NCBI RefSeq assembly: GCF_013407595.1
Contig: NZ_JABEKX010000003.1
Span: 62,001 to 126,000 of the forward strand
Direction of reading: 5' to 3'
Length of the DNA: 64,000 nt
DNA from: Lacticaseibacillus absianus
GTDB lineage: Bacteria > Bacillota > Bacilli > Lactobacillales > Lactobacillaceae
Both the position numbers and the translations under genes were made by a program. The notes beneath the pieces were generated by a model that had not been told where the DNA came from, ran no database searches, and was given only the letters and a program-made list of their open reading frames with translations. This document shows, piece after piece, positions 9,838 through 18,609 of this stretch; within the stretch, counting starts at the first letter, position 1; the number at the start of each line of letters is the position of its first letter.

Positions 9838-9863
9838 TGACTCCGGGCAATGGCCTGGGGTCA
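9838..9863 (+). promoter_or_regulatory. Intercistronic hairpin between pilin and sortase genes
   Basis: Eleven-base-pair stem with two G-U pairs and an AATG loop, not followed by a T-tract. It could protect the pilin mRNA or partly stop transcription so that less sortase than pilin is made; neither is shown by the sequence alone. Confidence 0.6.
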
Positions 9864-9894
9864 TCGTTGTCTCTATCGCTAAGGGGGTGACCAG

Positions 9895-10713
9895 ATGAAG
9901 CGCTGGACGGACCGCGGGTTTTACTGGTTTTTTGGCACGTTGTTCGCGCTTGGCGTCTTGCTGTTGGTGCTTCCGTTCGCGTACGACGGCTGGCTGAGCC
10001 AGCGCAATCAGCAGGCGGTGACCACCTATGAGCACCGGGCCGCCACGGCCGATCCGCTGATCGCCAAGCTCAAGGCGTATAACCAGATGATCGTTGCACA
10101 GCAACAGGGCCGCACGCCGACGACGCGCGTCGCGATCCGCCAGATCCAACCCGAGCTGCGCGAGCCGCTAGGATACATCAGTGCCCCGGCGATCAAACTG
10201 CAAAACACGCTGATCTACTACGGTGATTCGGATTGGGCGCTGGCACACGGCGCCGGCACGATGCCGGGGACCAGCTTACCGAGTGGGGGGCAGGATACGC
10301 TAGGCGTGATCACCGGCCATTCGGGGCTGGCGAACCGGATCGTCTTCGACAACATCCGCTACCTGCAAACCGGTGACGTGTTCTATGTCACGAGCTTCGG
10401 CACAACGAAGGCTTACCGGGTCTACGCGCGCAAGGTCGTCGATCCGACAGACCCCACAACGCTCAAGGCGGTGCATGTGCAGCCGGGCCGCGACCGGATG
10501 GTGCTGTTGACCTGCACCCCGCTGTTCGTGAACACCGACCGCCTGCTGGTGTATAGCAAGCGCGTCTCGATGCGCGCGGCCAAGGCCACGCGGACGGTGC
10601 GTCGCGATCTGTGGCGGTTGGATCACGTCTGGCTGATGGTCGTGTTCGGTCTGATGGTGGGGCTGGGGGCATGGTTCCTCTGGCAGCAGAGAAGGAGGCG
10701 GCAGAATGGCTAA
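9895..10713 (+). CDS. srtC: Class C (pilus) sortase 1
   Basis: 272-aa membrane transpeptidase that polymerises pilins. N-terminal membrane anchor (residues 11-30), catalytic domain with His142 (VITGHSGLANR), Cys207 in LLTCTPLFVNTDR and Arg216, and a second hydrophobic segment near the C-terminus (about 242-265), the two-anchor layout typical of class C. The usual lid with a DPF/W triad before the core is not evident. AAGGGGGTGACC is the ribosome site. It overlaps the second class C sortase by 8 nt. Confidence 0.92.
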   Translation: MKRWTDRGFYWFFGTLFALGVLLLVLPFAYDGWLSQRNQQAVTTYEHRAATADPLIAKLKAYNQMIVAQQQGRTPTTRVAIRQIQPELREPLGYISAPAIKLQNTLIYYGDSDWALAHGAGTMPGTSLPSGGQDTLGVITGHSGLANRIVFDNIRYLQTGDVFYVTSFGTTKAYRVYARKVVDPTDPTTLKAVHVQPGRDRMVLLTCTPLFVNTDRLLVYSKRVSMRAAKATRTVRRDLWRLDHVWLMVVFGLMVGLGAWFLWQQRRRRQNG

Positions 10714-11533
10714 GCGATCGACGCGTGGCCGCGTGTACAACGCGTTTTTCACGACGACACTCCTCATCGGGGTCTTGCTGTTCCTCGCCCCGTTCCTGTT
10801 CAACTGGCAGCAGACCGCCAAGCGTGAGCAGGCGACCAGCACCTATGAGCAGGCTTACTTACCACCGGCACCGGGGATCGCGGCTAAGCTCAAGCGATAC
10901 AACGAGATGATCTACGCGCAGCAGCAAAAGCGCGCGGCGACCAAGGTCGATGTCGCCACCCTGCAGCCGGATCGGCGCAGCCCGATCGGCTACCTCAACA
11001 TCCCGAGCATCAAGCTCAAGATGATGCCACTATACTTCGGTGACTCCGATTGGGTGCTCAACCGGGCGCTGGGGACGCTGCCGTTCACCAGTCTCCCGAC
11101 CGGGGGTAAGAATACGATGGCGGGCATCACGGGGCATTCCGGGCTGGCCAACCGGATCTTCTTCGACAATATCCGCTACCTCCAAAACGGGGATGTGGTC
11201 TACATCAACGCTTTCGGGCAGCAGACCGCCTATCAGGTCTATGCGCGCAAAGTGGTCGATCCGGCCAAGCCGAGTGCGGTACGCGCATTCTACGTCCAAC
11301 CGGGCCAAGACCGGATCGCGCTGATGACCTGTACGCCGCTGTTCGTGAATTCGCACCGCCTGATCGTCTACGGTAAGCGCATCTCGATGCGCCAAGCCAA
11401 AGCGACGGTCACGGTGGCGCGCGACCTCTGGCGCGTCGAGAACCTGTGGCTGATCGCCGTCGTCGCGTTCTTGCTCCTGCTGCTGATCGCGTGGTGGCTG
11501 ACACGGAGGCGGGCTCATGCACCGGTTGATTAA
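10706..11533 (+). CDS. srtC: Class C (pilus) sortase 2
   Basis: 275-aa paralogue of the preceding sortase with the same organisation: N-terminal anchor (about 15-33), His144 in ITGHSGLANRIFFDN, Cys209 in LMTCTPLFVNSHR, and a C-terminal membrane segment followed by TRRRAH. The two enzymes share long stretches, including the same active-site surroundings, so a local duplication is likely. One may favour backbone polymerisation and the other addition of tip or base subunits; the sequence does not say which. The AGAAGGAGG site lies in the preceding gene, and the end overlaps the third sortase by 17 nt. Confidence 0.92.
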   Translation: MAKRSTRGRVYNAFFTTTLLIGVLLFLAPFLFNWQQTAKREQATSTYEQAYLPPAPGIAAKLKRYNEMIYAQQQKRAATKVDVATLQPDRRSPIGYLNIPSIKLKMMPLYFGDSDWVLNRALGTLPFTSLPTGGKNTMAGITGHSGLANRIFFDNIRYLQNGDVVYINAFGQQTAYQVYARKVVDPAKPSAVRAFYVQPGQDRIALMTCTPLFVNSHRLIVYGKRISMRQAKATVTVARDLWRVENLWLIAVVAFLLLLLIAWWLTRRRAHAPVD

Positions 11534-12368
11534 GTGGTTCATCTGGCCGCTGGCGGCGATGCTAGCGAGCCTCGCGCTGTTGGCTGCGGGGTATCAGACC
11601 CTGCTGCAGGCCCCGGTGACGACGATCACGCCGCGTAAAGCGGCGCAACAGCGAGCGAACCTGGCGGCTAGCGTTGCGGCCACGGTCGCCCAGCGTGCCA
11701 AGATCGAAGACGCTGACCTGCGCACGTTGCTCAACGCGCAGGCAAGCACTGCGTCGCTGATCCAACGTGCGGGGGTCGGGCGCCTCGCGATCCCGGCAGC
11801 TGACATCAGTCTGCCTGTTTTCAACCGCATCAATGATGAGACGTTGAGCGCCGGGGTCGCTTTGTACTATCCGGAGCGGCGACTTGGGCAAGGCAACACG
11901 GTGATGGCGGCGCATAACTTCGTCGGCGCCGACGTGTTGCTCAAGCAGATTGCGGGCCTCAAGGTAGGCGACACGATGCTGGTCAGCGACTTGACCACAG
12001 TCTGGCGCTACCGCGTGGCGATCAACCAGGTGGTCGACGCCAGTCAGGTCAGCGTACTGGCGGATACCGCCGACGCGCGGCTGACCCTGATCCGCTGCGA
12101 AGGCGCCCGCGGGACGCGGTACCGGCGGGTGGTGGTCGGCCTGTTGACCAGCGCGACGTCACTCAAGTCGAACAGCGCGCAGGCCAAGGCGCTGCATATC
12201 ACGCCCACGCACACGCGCTCGCCACGCCCTGGTCTGCTCGCCTGGGTCGGTCAGGCACTGGCCCGCACCTTACGCTTCGGCCGCCTCGATGGCTGGCTGT
12301 GGGGGCTGCTGCTGATCAACGTTGCGCTCTTGCTGGGCTGTGCGGCCGGGTATGTGTGGCGGGACTGA
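11517..12368 (+). CDS. Class A-like sortase, probable pilus-anchoring enzyme
   Basis: 283-aa sortase that differs from its two neighbours. It has an N-terminal anchor (about 7-27), a long Ala/Gln-rich stalk, His133 in MAAHNF, Cys194 in LTLIRCEG, and the RYRRVVVG strand with the catalytic Arg. The LIRC and AAHN contexts resemble class A (housekeeping) rather than class C enzymes. A further hydrophobic segment lies near the C-terminus (about 258-279). A housekeeping-type sortase coded in the pilus operon would fit the final step, transfer of the finished pilus to the cell wall. The class call is by eye. Confidence 0.83.
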   Translation: MHRLIKWFIWPLAAMLASLALLAAGYQTLLQAPVTTITPRKAAQQRANLAASVAATVAQRAKIEDADLRTLLNAQASTASLIQRAGVGRLAIPAADISLPVFNRINDETLSAGVALYYPERRLGQGNTVMAAHNFVGADVLLKQIAGLKVGDTMLVSDLTTVWRYRVAINQVVDASQVSVLADTADARLTLIRCEGARGTRYRRVVVGLLTSATSLKSNSAQAKALHITPTHTRSPRPGLLAWVGQALARTLRFGRLDGWLWGLLLINVALLLGCAAGYVWRD

Positions 12369-12405
12369 AGTGAGACCAGGACCAGTGCTCGTGAGCACGT
12401 ATCAA

Positions 12406-12560
12406 AGGGGGCTGTGCCATAACGCGGTTTTAGCCCAGAGTATAAGAGAGACCCCCTGGAAAACCTGAACTTAGGTTTTGCAGGGGGTCTCTCTTATACG
12501 GCTTGCGCTGCCCGTTCGAACGCAGTGAGTTACAGGCAGACATGCGTTAGAAAGGGCGTT
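12406..12560. repeat. Structured repeat family A, copy 1
   Basis: One of three related intergenic elements (others at 29210 and 43335). A conserved left flank (GGCTGTGCC...CGGTTTTAGCCCAG) leads into a 19-bp perfect stem (12440-12458 with 12481-12499). Inside it is a 7-bp stem (AAAACCT/AGGTTTT), and a conserved right flank follows (GTTCGAACGCAGTGAG...CAGACATGCGTTAG). It separates the convergent sortase and ssuA genes and may act as a two-way terminator, although no T-tract follows on either side. A small palindrome (GTGCTC/GAGCAC, 12385-12398) lies just before it. Confidence 0.85.
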
Positions 12561-12597
12561 GCCTGTATGCCTTATTCCTCAGGCGTCCAGCCCGGTG

Positions 12598-13557
12598 TTA
12601 CTTCAAGGTCGCGTCGGTGACGTCGATCTTTTTTTGGATCATGCCTTGCTCGTAGAACACGTCGGCGATCTTCTGTTGTTCCTTGAGGATCGCCGGGGTG
12701 ACCTTGCCCATGGCGTAGGTCCGCCGCTCCACAGTCTTCTTGATGACGGCCTTGGAGAGGTGCAGGGTCTTGGTCAGCATCGTGATCAGCTTGTCATGGT
12801 TAGCATTGGCCCAGTCCATATCCTCGGCTAGGTACTGGATCAACAGCGTTGAGACGTCGGTGTGCTTGCTGGCGTACTTGCGTGAGGAGACCACGAAGTC
12901 GCGGTCCATCGACAGGCCCTTGGAGTTGGTCAGCACCACCGCGTTTTGCTCGATCTCGGCGGTGGCGGTGTACGGATCCCAGGAGACCCAGGCGTCGACT
13001 TTTCCTTTGGCAAACGCCACGCTGGCGGCACTTTGGTCCATGTCGACGATGGTGACGTCGTTGACCGTCAGGTTCGCCTTCAGCAGCGTCTGGATCAGCA
13101 TGAACTGGGCGGTGGTGCCCTTGGCGTAGGCGATGCGCTTGCCCTTGAGGTCGGCCAGGGTCTTGATGTTGGCTTGCTTGCGCACAAGGACCTCGGTGCC
13201 TTGGATCTTATCGGCCCCCGCGGCGATGTAGACGAGGTCGAGCCCGGCGGCTTGGTTGATCACCGGCGGGGCGTCGCCTAGGCGCGCGTAGTTGATGTTG
13301 CCGGATTTCAGCGCAGTCAGGAGCGCTGCACCGTTTTGGAACTCCTTGAAGACGACCTTGTAGCCCTTGGCCTTCATCTTCTTGGCAAACTCACCGTGCT
13401 GGCGCGCGATGTCGACGGGGTCGGCTTTCTGGTAGCCGATGACGACCTTGGTCAGACTGGTCTGCGCGGCGTCGGTCTGGGTGTAGCCGTAGACGGCCAC
13501 GCCGAGCCAGGCGCACAAGGCGGCCAGCAGTAAGATCACTTTGGTTTTATGCGTCAT
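12598..13557 (-). CDS. ssuA: ABC transporter substrate-binding protein, SsuA/TauA-like
   Basis: 319-aa extracytoplasmic binding protein of the aliphatic sulfonate/nitrate type. A hydrophobic N-terminal segment (residues 7-25) is followed by VVIGYQKADP, FKEFQNGAALLTALKSGNINYARLGDAPP and WVSWDPYTA blocks typical of the SsuA fold. A cysteine sits in the signal segment (LAALC) but Leu at -1 is a poor lipobox, so it may stay as an uncleaved anchor. AGGAGG precedes the ATG. It is the last gene of the five-gene minus-strand operon and overlaps the AMP-ligase by 11 nt. Substrate is not certain: no sulfonate monooxygenase is present nearby. Confidence 0.85.
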   Translation of the reverse strand: MTHKTKVILLLAALCAWLGVAVYGYTQTDAAQTSLTKVVIGYQKADPVDIARQHGEFAKKMKAKGYKVVFKEFQNGAALLTALKSGNINYARLGDAPPVINQAAGLDLVYIAAGADKIQGTEVLVRKQANIKTLADLKGKRIAYAKGTTAQFMLIQTLLKANLTVNDVTIVDMDQSAASVAFAKGKVDAWVSWDPYTATAEIEQNAVVLTNSKGLSMDRDFVVSSRKYASKHTDVSTLLIQYLAEDMDWANANHDKLITMLTKTLHLSKAVIKKTVERRTYAMGKVTPAILKEQQKIADVFYEQGMIQKKIDVTDATLK

Positions 13558-15088
13558 GGGTCGATCCTCCTGTTAAGACCTGGTCCCGCAGTTGCGGTCG
13601 GAGCACTTTGCCGGTCGCGTTGCGCGGGAAGTTCGTGACGAAGACGACGCGGGTCGGTTGTTCGAACTTCGCCAGGTGCTGGCGGCCGTAGTCGAGCAAC
13701 GCTTGACGCTCCGCCGCTTCATCGATCCCAGGGGTCCGGCTGACGACTACCGCGGTCACTTCTTCCCCGTACAGTGGATCGGGCAAGCCGATCACGGCGA
13801 GCTGGGCGATGAAGTCGAGCTCGCTCAGCACGTTTTCAACAGCGGCCGGCGAGACCTTCTCGCCCCCGCGGGAGATGATCTCCTTCTTGCGGCCCTTGAT
13901 GAACAGGTACTGGTCGGCATCGAAGTAGCCGAGGTCACCGGTCAAAAACCAGCCGTTGACGAAGGCGTCGGGGTGGGGGTCCATGTACTGAGTGATCACG
14001 TGGTCGCCGCGGACCGCGATCTCACCGATCACATCCGGCGCCTGCGTGAAATCGCCGGTGTCGGTGCGGATCGCGACTTCGGTCCCGACGGCGCGCCCGG
14101 CGGAGCCGATCTTCGGCGCGTCGATCGGGTTGATCGTGCACTGGCTGGATGACTCGGTCATGCCGTAGCCTTCCAGTACGTGGGTGTGGTAACGCGTCTG
14201 GAAGCTTGTCAGCTTATCTTCCGGTAATGAGAAGGACGAGCAGCGCACGACGTCGAGGTGGATGCCGGCGGCGAGCTGGGCGTACGCGGCGTTGGCTTTA
14301 TCGTTGAGCAGCAGGATCATGATCATCGTCGGGACGACCGTGGTCCAGGTCACGTGGTTATCGTGGACCTGCGGCCAAAAGGCGCTGGCAGAGAACTTCG
14401 GGGCGATCACGAGCTGACCGCCGGCGTAGCGGACCGCGAGCATCGCCATCACCTGGGCGTTGATGTGAAACATCGGCATCGTGATCAGCGCGACGGTCTC
14501 ACGTGAAACATGGTTGCTCTCGGCGTTGTGGCGCGCCGCGTTGAAGATGATGCGCTGGCTCAGCCCGACACGCTTAGGCTGACCGGTGGTACCGCTGGTG
14601 TGCATGATCAACGCGATATCTTCTTCCGTGGGGGTCGATAAGTCGGCCTGCGTGCGGCCGGCCAGCAGGCGCTGGTCGAAGACCAAGGCGAGGGCTGGTG
14701 CGGTGTGCAACGCTAGGGGCACGATGGTGAAGGCGGGGTCAGTGAGCTGCGCAGCTAAGGCCGGGGTCAGGATCATCGTCTGATAGTGGTGGGCGTTGTG
14801 ATCGCGCAGGAGTTCGCTGATCGGGGTGGTCGGCGACAGGGGATGCATCGCCATCCCGCGCGCCCAAGCGGCCTGATTGATCGGCCAGAAGGCGGCGGCG
14901 TTCGGCAAGCAGACCAGCAGTTGGTCGCGGTGCCCGATGGCGTGTGTGTCCCAGACCGCAGCCAGTGTCGCGATGTCTTGGGCCAACTCGCGGCCGGTGA
15001 ACCACCGATCCAGGCTGAGGTCCTTGACGAATTGGTGGTCCAGCTCACTTGCCAGCTGATGTGAGAGGTGTTGATTGAGTGCGGTCAA
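13547..15088 (-). CDS. AMP-forming acyl-CoA synthetase/ligase family protein
   Basis: 513-aa adenylate-forming enzyme (ANL superfamily). It shows the phosphate-binding loop MHTSGTTGQPKRV, the YGMTES motif, LTGDLGYFD, the hinge KGRKKEIISRGGEKVSP, and the C-terminal catalytic lysine in PRNATGKVLR. Members activate a carboxylic acid as an acyl-adenylate and pass it to CoA or another thiol; the substrate cannot be read here. TTG start with an AAAGGGG site about 9 nt upstream, overlapping the acyltransferase gene by 44 nt. Its place inside an ABC importer operon next to a membrane acyltransferase is unusual and suggests that an imported or endogenous acid is activated and used to modify something. 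Confidence 0.88.
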   Translation of the reverse strand: MTALNQHLSHQLASELDHQFVKDLSLDRWFTGRELAQDIATLAAVWDTHAIGHRDQLLVCLPNAAAFWPINQAAWARGMAMHPLSPTTPISELLRDHNAHHYQTMILTPALAAQLTDPAFTIVPLALHTAPALALVFDQRLLAGRTQADLSTPTEEDIALIMHTSGTTGQPKRVGLSQRIIFNAARHNAESNHVSRETVALITMPMFHINAQVMAMLAVRYAGGQLVIAPKFSASAFWPQVHDNHVTWTTVVPTMIMILLLNDKANAAYAQLAAGIHLDVVRCSSFSLPEDKLTSFQTRYHTHVLEGYGMTESSSQCTINPIDAPKIGSAGRAVGTEVAIRTDTGDFTQAPDVIGEIAVRGDHVITQYMDPHPDAFVNGWFLTGDLGYFDADQYLFIKGRKKEIISRGGEKVSPAAVENVLSELDFIAQLAVIGLPDPLYGEEVTAVVVSRTPGIDEAAERQALLDYGRQHLAKFEQPTRVVFVTNFPRNATGKVLRPQLRDQVLTGGSTHDA

Positions 15089-16265
15089 GTTGACGCGCCC
15101 CTTTCCGATTTTTCTTCAAAACATGCCACTGTGGCCGGCCGATCAGGATGCCAAACGGCGGGACCTTGTAGCAGAACCACGCGATGCCGAATGATACGGC
15201 CAGGACAAACACGTAGCCCACCGGGATCAAGACCAGTAAGGCCCAGTCCGGCACGGTGATGAACGTCAGCAGCCAGCGTAGCAGCGCCAGGCCGATCGTC
15301 TGGTCCAGGTAGATCCCGAACGAGACCTTGGCGCCGTTAGCGATGAAGCGGTCGAGCCACTGCGGCATCCCGTTGGTCCGCCAGTGCGCGTAGCCCTTGC
15401 CGATCGCAAAGACGGTGACGATCATCAGCGTGTCGTACACCAGCATGTACGGCTGGTGCGGGGAGACCGCTGCGGTGTGGGTCAGATCCAGGCTCAGACG
15501 GTTCCAGAAGTAGTAGCCGACCGTGCCGATCCCCATCACCAGCGTGGTCCCAGCAATGGCGCGCAGGTGGCGATGAATGAACGCGTAGGTCGCCTGGTAG
15601 TGCAAGGAGACATAAGTGCCGAAGATGAAGTAGAACTGGTACGTCAGCACGTTGACACCGTATGCGCGGAACCACCAGAGCCAGTTGCTCCGGTCGACAT
15701 GCGGGAGCCCGTATTTGATCCCGAACATCAGCGCCATCTGGAGGGCAAAACTGACTGCCAGGATCGTCAGGTGGTGCTTAGCGCACGTCTTGAACAGCCA
15801 GACGATCAGCGGGAAGGCGACATACAGTTGCAGGGTGACGACGATGTAGTACAGATAGAACTGATCGCCGTGCAGGATCGCGCTCAGCAGTGTGGGGCCG
15901 AAGTGCGTCCAGTCGAAGCCGGGGTAGCTGATCAGCGTCAACCCCGTCAGCAGGCCGATGTTCCACAGCAGGTAGGGCCAGCCGGAGCCGGCGAAGCGCT
16001 TCTTGAAGAAGGTCGGCCAGTCGTTGCGGTCGTAATAATTGAGCGTCAAGACCAGCCCGGTCATGAACATGAAGCCCATCCGGGTGAAGTGGATCAGCAG
16101 GTGGGTGGCCAGCAGCGTCATGTGCGGGCCCCCTTCTGCGGCGACCATGTTCTGGGAAAACGCGGTGGTGGTGTGGTTCAGTAGGACCCCAAAAATGAAG
16201 AAGACCCGCATCAGGTCGACTTCGTAGAGGTATGGTTTTTTGATTCTCGCGGTACTGATGATCAT
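15045..16265 (-). CDS. Acyltransferase 3 family membrane protein
   Basis: 406-aa integral membrane protein with about ten hydrophobic segments. The N-terminus (YLYEVDLMRVFFIFGVLLNHT) has the Arg and His typical of the acyltransferase 3 family, whose members move acyl groups onto cell-surface sugars, lipids or peptides. The loop FYLYYIVVTLQLYVAFPL is also typical. It starts in an ATGA overlap with ssuB, so translation is coupled. A basic C-terminal tail (LKKNRKGARQ) points to a cytoplasmic end. Acceptor and donor are unknown; the neighbouring AMP-ligase is the obvious donor supplier, by inference. Confidence 0.87.
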   Translation of the reverse strand: MIISTARIKKPYLYEVDLMRVFFIFGVLLNHTTTAFSQNMVAAEGGPHMTLLATHLLIHFTRMGFMFMTGLVLTLNYYDRNDWPTFFKKRFAGSGWPYLLWNIGLLTGLTLISYPGFDWTHFGPTLLSAILHGDQFYLYYIVVTLQLYVAFPLIVWLFKTCAKHHLTILAVSFALQMALMFGIKYGLPHVDRSNWLWWFRAYGVNVLTYQFYFIFGTYVSLHYQATYAFIHRHLRAIAGTTLVMGIGTVGYYFWNRLSLDLTHTAAVSPHQPYMLVYDTLMIVTVFAIGKGYAHWRTNGMPQWLDRFIANGAKVSFGIYLDQTIGLALLRWLLTFITVPDWALLVLIPVGYVFVLAVSFGIAWFCYKVPPFGILIGRPQWHVLKKNRKGARQLDRTQSTPLTSAGK

Positions 16266-16984
16266 CCCTCCTCGTTGACGGTCGGGCGGTCTTCAGGGGC
16301 GAGGATCACGCTCAAGACCTCATCGGCCACGCGCGCGACGTCTTCGGCGGACTTGCCCTTGGCGCCGGCCGCTTCGTACACGTTCGTGCCGGCCTTGACG
16401 ACGATCACACGGTCGGCCATGCGCGCCGCTTCGTCAACGTCGTGGGTGATCAACAGCGTGGTCAGGTGCGACTCGGCGCAGATCTGTGTGATGAAGTCCT
16501 GCATGTTGCGGCGAGTCAAGGCATCGAGGGCCCCCAGCGGCTCGTCCAGGAGCAGCAGCTGAGGGTCGGCCATCATCGCGCGGGCCAGTGCGAGGCGTTG
16601 CTTCTGCCCGCCAGAGAGCTGGTTCGGGTAGGTCTGCGCGAAGTCATGCAGTCCGACGGCGTCAAGCGCGTGTTGCGCCTTCGCCTGCTGGGCGGCGTCG
16701 TGGCTCTTGAAGGAGATGTTCTCTAGCGTGGTCATCCACGGGAGCAAGCGGTCGTTTTGAAACATCACCCGCGTGACCAGACCAGGTTCGGCGTAGGTGA
16801 TGGTGCCGCTGGTCGGCGACTCGAGCTGGGCCATCAGGCGTAAGATCGTGCTCTTGCCCCCGCCGCTCATCCCGACCAAGGCGATGAACTCGCCGGCGTA
16901 GAGGTCGAAGTTCACCCCGTGCAAGGCGACGTTATCCCCGTAGACCTTGCCGATGTTCGCGAAGCGCACTAGTGGTGTGGGCAT
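16262..16984 (-). CDS. ssuB: ABC transporter ATP-binding protein, SsuB/TauB-like
   Basis: 240-aa ATPase of a sulfonate/nitrate/taurine-type importer. Walker A GMSGGGKST, Q-loop FQNDRLLPW, signature LSGGQKQRLALARAM, Walker B LLLLDEP and the H-loop LITHDVDEA are all present. It overlaps ssuC by one base and the acyltransferase by four. It energises uptake with SsuC and SsuA. The C-terminal extension (about residues 205-240) is acidic and without a recognised domain. Confidence 0.9.
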   Translation of the reverse strand: MPTPLVRFANIGKVYGDNVALHGVNFDLYAGEFIALVGMSGGGKSTILRLMAQLESPTSGTITYAEPGLVTRVMFQNDRLLPWMTTLENISFKSHDAAQQAKAQHALDAVGLHDFAQTYPNQLSGGQKQRLALARAMMADPQLLLLDEPLGALDALTRRNMQDFITQICAESHLTTLLITHDVDEAARMADRVIVVKAGTNVYEAAGAKGKSAEDVARVADEVLSVILAPEDRPTVNEEG

Positions 16985-17793
16985 CAGGCGGCACTCCTCT
17001 CTTGTTGCCAGGCGAGGCAGACGCTTTCGAGCGCCTTGGCGATCAAGTCAGATAGCTTGCCGAGCAGCGCGTAGATCACAATGCACAGCAAGACTGTGTC
17101 CATGTTCATGAATTCTTGCGCATTGGTCGCCATGTAGCCGATCCCGGAGTTCGACGAGATCGTCTCGGCGACGATCAGCGTGGTCCACATTACCCCGAGC
17201 GCGTAGCGGATCCCGACGAGGATCGTCGGCAGGGCCCCTGGAAAAATGATCTTCGAGAGCAAGGCGCGCTTCGAGAGGCCGTAAGCCTTGCCCATCTCCA
17301 ACAGCTCCGGGTCGATGCTCGTGATGCCGTGGTAAGTATTGATGTAGACCGGGAACATCACGCCGATCGTGACCAGCGAGATCTTCGCGGATTCACCGAT
17401 CCCCAGCAGGATGATCACTAGGGGGATCAGGGATAAGTGCGGGATGTTGCGTAGCATCTGGATCGAGGTGTCGAATAAGGCGCGCATGGTCTTCGAGAGG
17501 CCATTGGCCATGCCGAGGACGAAGCCAAGACTGCCGCCTAAGGCGAAGCCGGCGGTCGCGCGAAAGAGCGAGATACTGATGTTTTTGGGCAGCTCACCGC
17601 TTTGCCAGAGGGTGATCCCGTCTTGGACCACCGCAAGCGGCGAGGGGATCAGTTTGCTATCGACCCAGCCTAGGCCAACCGCGACTTGCCACACGATGAT
17701 CAGGCCTACGGGGAGCAACCAGGGCAGAAGGCCCTGCCAGCTGATCCGCGTGGGGCGGCCTGCGGAGGCGGCGATGGATGTCGCATTGTCCAT
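16984..17793 (-). CDS. ssuC: ABC transporter permease, SsuC/TauC-like
   Basis: 269-aa permease with about six membrane segments and the EAA-type loop ELLEMGKAYGLSKRALLSKIIFPGALP. WVDSKLIPSP near the N-terminus is typical of SsuC/TauC proteins. First gene of the minus-strand operon; GGAG lies 9 nt before the ATG. Upstream on this strand, about 17800-17860 is AT-rich and holds TAGAAT, a possible -10, but no convincing -35 at normal spacing. Confidence 0.9.
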   Translation of the reverse strand: MDNATSIAASAGRPTRISWQGLLPWLLPVGLIIVWQVAVGLGWVDSKLIPSPLAVVQDGITLWQSGELPKNISISLFRATAGFALGGSLGFVLGMANGLSKTMRALFDTSIQMLRNIPHLSLIPLVIILLGIGESAKISLVTIGVMFPVYINTYHGITSIDPELLEMGKAYGLSKRALLSKIIFPGALPTILVGIRYALGVMWTTLIVAETISSNSGIGYMATNAQEFMNMDTVLLCIVIYALLGKLSDLIAKALESVCLAWQQERSAA

Positions 17794-18042
17794 AATGTCA
17801 TCTCCAATCTGTAATGGGACCTATTCTAATAGATAATTTTGATTAAAATGTGAACAAACTCAGACTTTGGACTGATTTCAAGGCTTTTTCTCATGTGGTA
17901 CCGCACAGATCTCGCGACGAACGATGTTGTAACCGATTTCACTATTTTGTTCCCCCAACGCCTGTTCGGTAGGCAATTCACTGACCCGGCTGGTACGATA
18001 CGGGCACGTGATCGCTTCGACCAGACGCAGGGGGTGCGGCTG

Positions 18043-18579
18043 ATGACTGAGGAGGAGTTGGAACTGATCCGGTTGGCGCGGACGGATTCTGTGGCGTTCG
18101 AGCGCCTGTTTCGCCAATATCTGCCACTCGTTGGCAATACGGTACGCCAGTTCTACCTGATCGGCTTCGAGCAGGAGGACTGGCTGCAAGAGGCCCGGAT
18201 CGCGTTGCTCAAGACCGTGGGCCGCTATGATGGCAGCCGGGGCTCCAAGTTCGGCCCGTACTACCGGTTAGTGTTGCGCTCACACTACCGCTCGCTGCTG
18301 CGCCGCCAGATGGCCAAGAAGCGCCACATCGACAGCACGGCGACGCTGGTGGCCGATCCGCACGCGGAGTACGCGACCTATCCGCTGACGCATGATGAGC
18401 GCGAGCGTGAGCTGATCTTTCTGGCCACCGCGGATCGATTCTTTGCCACCCTGTCGCCGCTTGAGCTGCTGGCGCTTCAAGTCAATCTGCTTGGTCGCCC
18501 AGAAGCGCAGCAGCCCCGGATGCGCCGCGCCTTGGAGCGGGCCAAAGAGAAGTATTTGCGCTACCTTGCGTTACAGTGA
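18043..18579 (+). CDS. sigH: RNA polymerase sigma factor, SigH/ComX-like
   Basis: 178-aa sigma-70 family protein. Region 2 is clear (AFERLFRQYLPLVGNTVRQFYLIGFEQEDWLQEARIALLKTVGRYD) and a weaker region 4-like helix pair ends the protein (LSPLELLALQVNLLG...RRALERAKEKY). In this family SigH controls competence-type genes. The start at 18043 follows GGGGGTG at good spacing; longer in-frame starts upstream lack homology. Its place between yacP and rpmG is the conserved one, although accessory islands separate it from both. Confidence 0.88.
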   Translation: MTEEELELIRLARTDSVAFERLFRQYLPLVGNTVRQFYLIGFEQEDWLQEARIALLKTVGRYDGSRGSKFGPYYRLVLRSHYRSLLRRQMAKKRHIDSTATLVADPHAEYATYPLTHDERERELIFLATADRFFATLSPLELLALQVNLLGRPEAQQPRMRRALERAKEKYLRYLALQ

Positions 18580-18609
18580 GGGACAGTCAACGGATAAGGC
18601 TTGTGTCGA

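Noticed and set aside
12506-12520. GTTCGAA in the right flank of repeat family A resembles a tRNA T-arm.
   Set aside because: No acceptor, D or anticodon arm can be built around it in any of the three copies.
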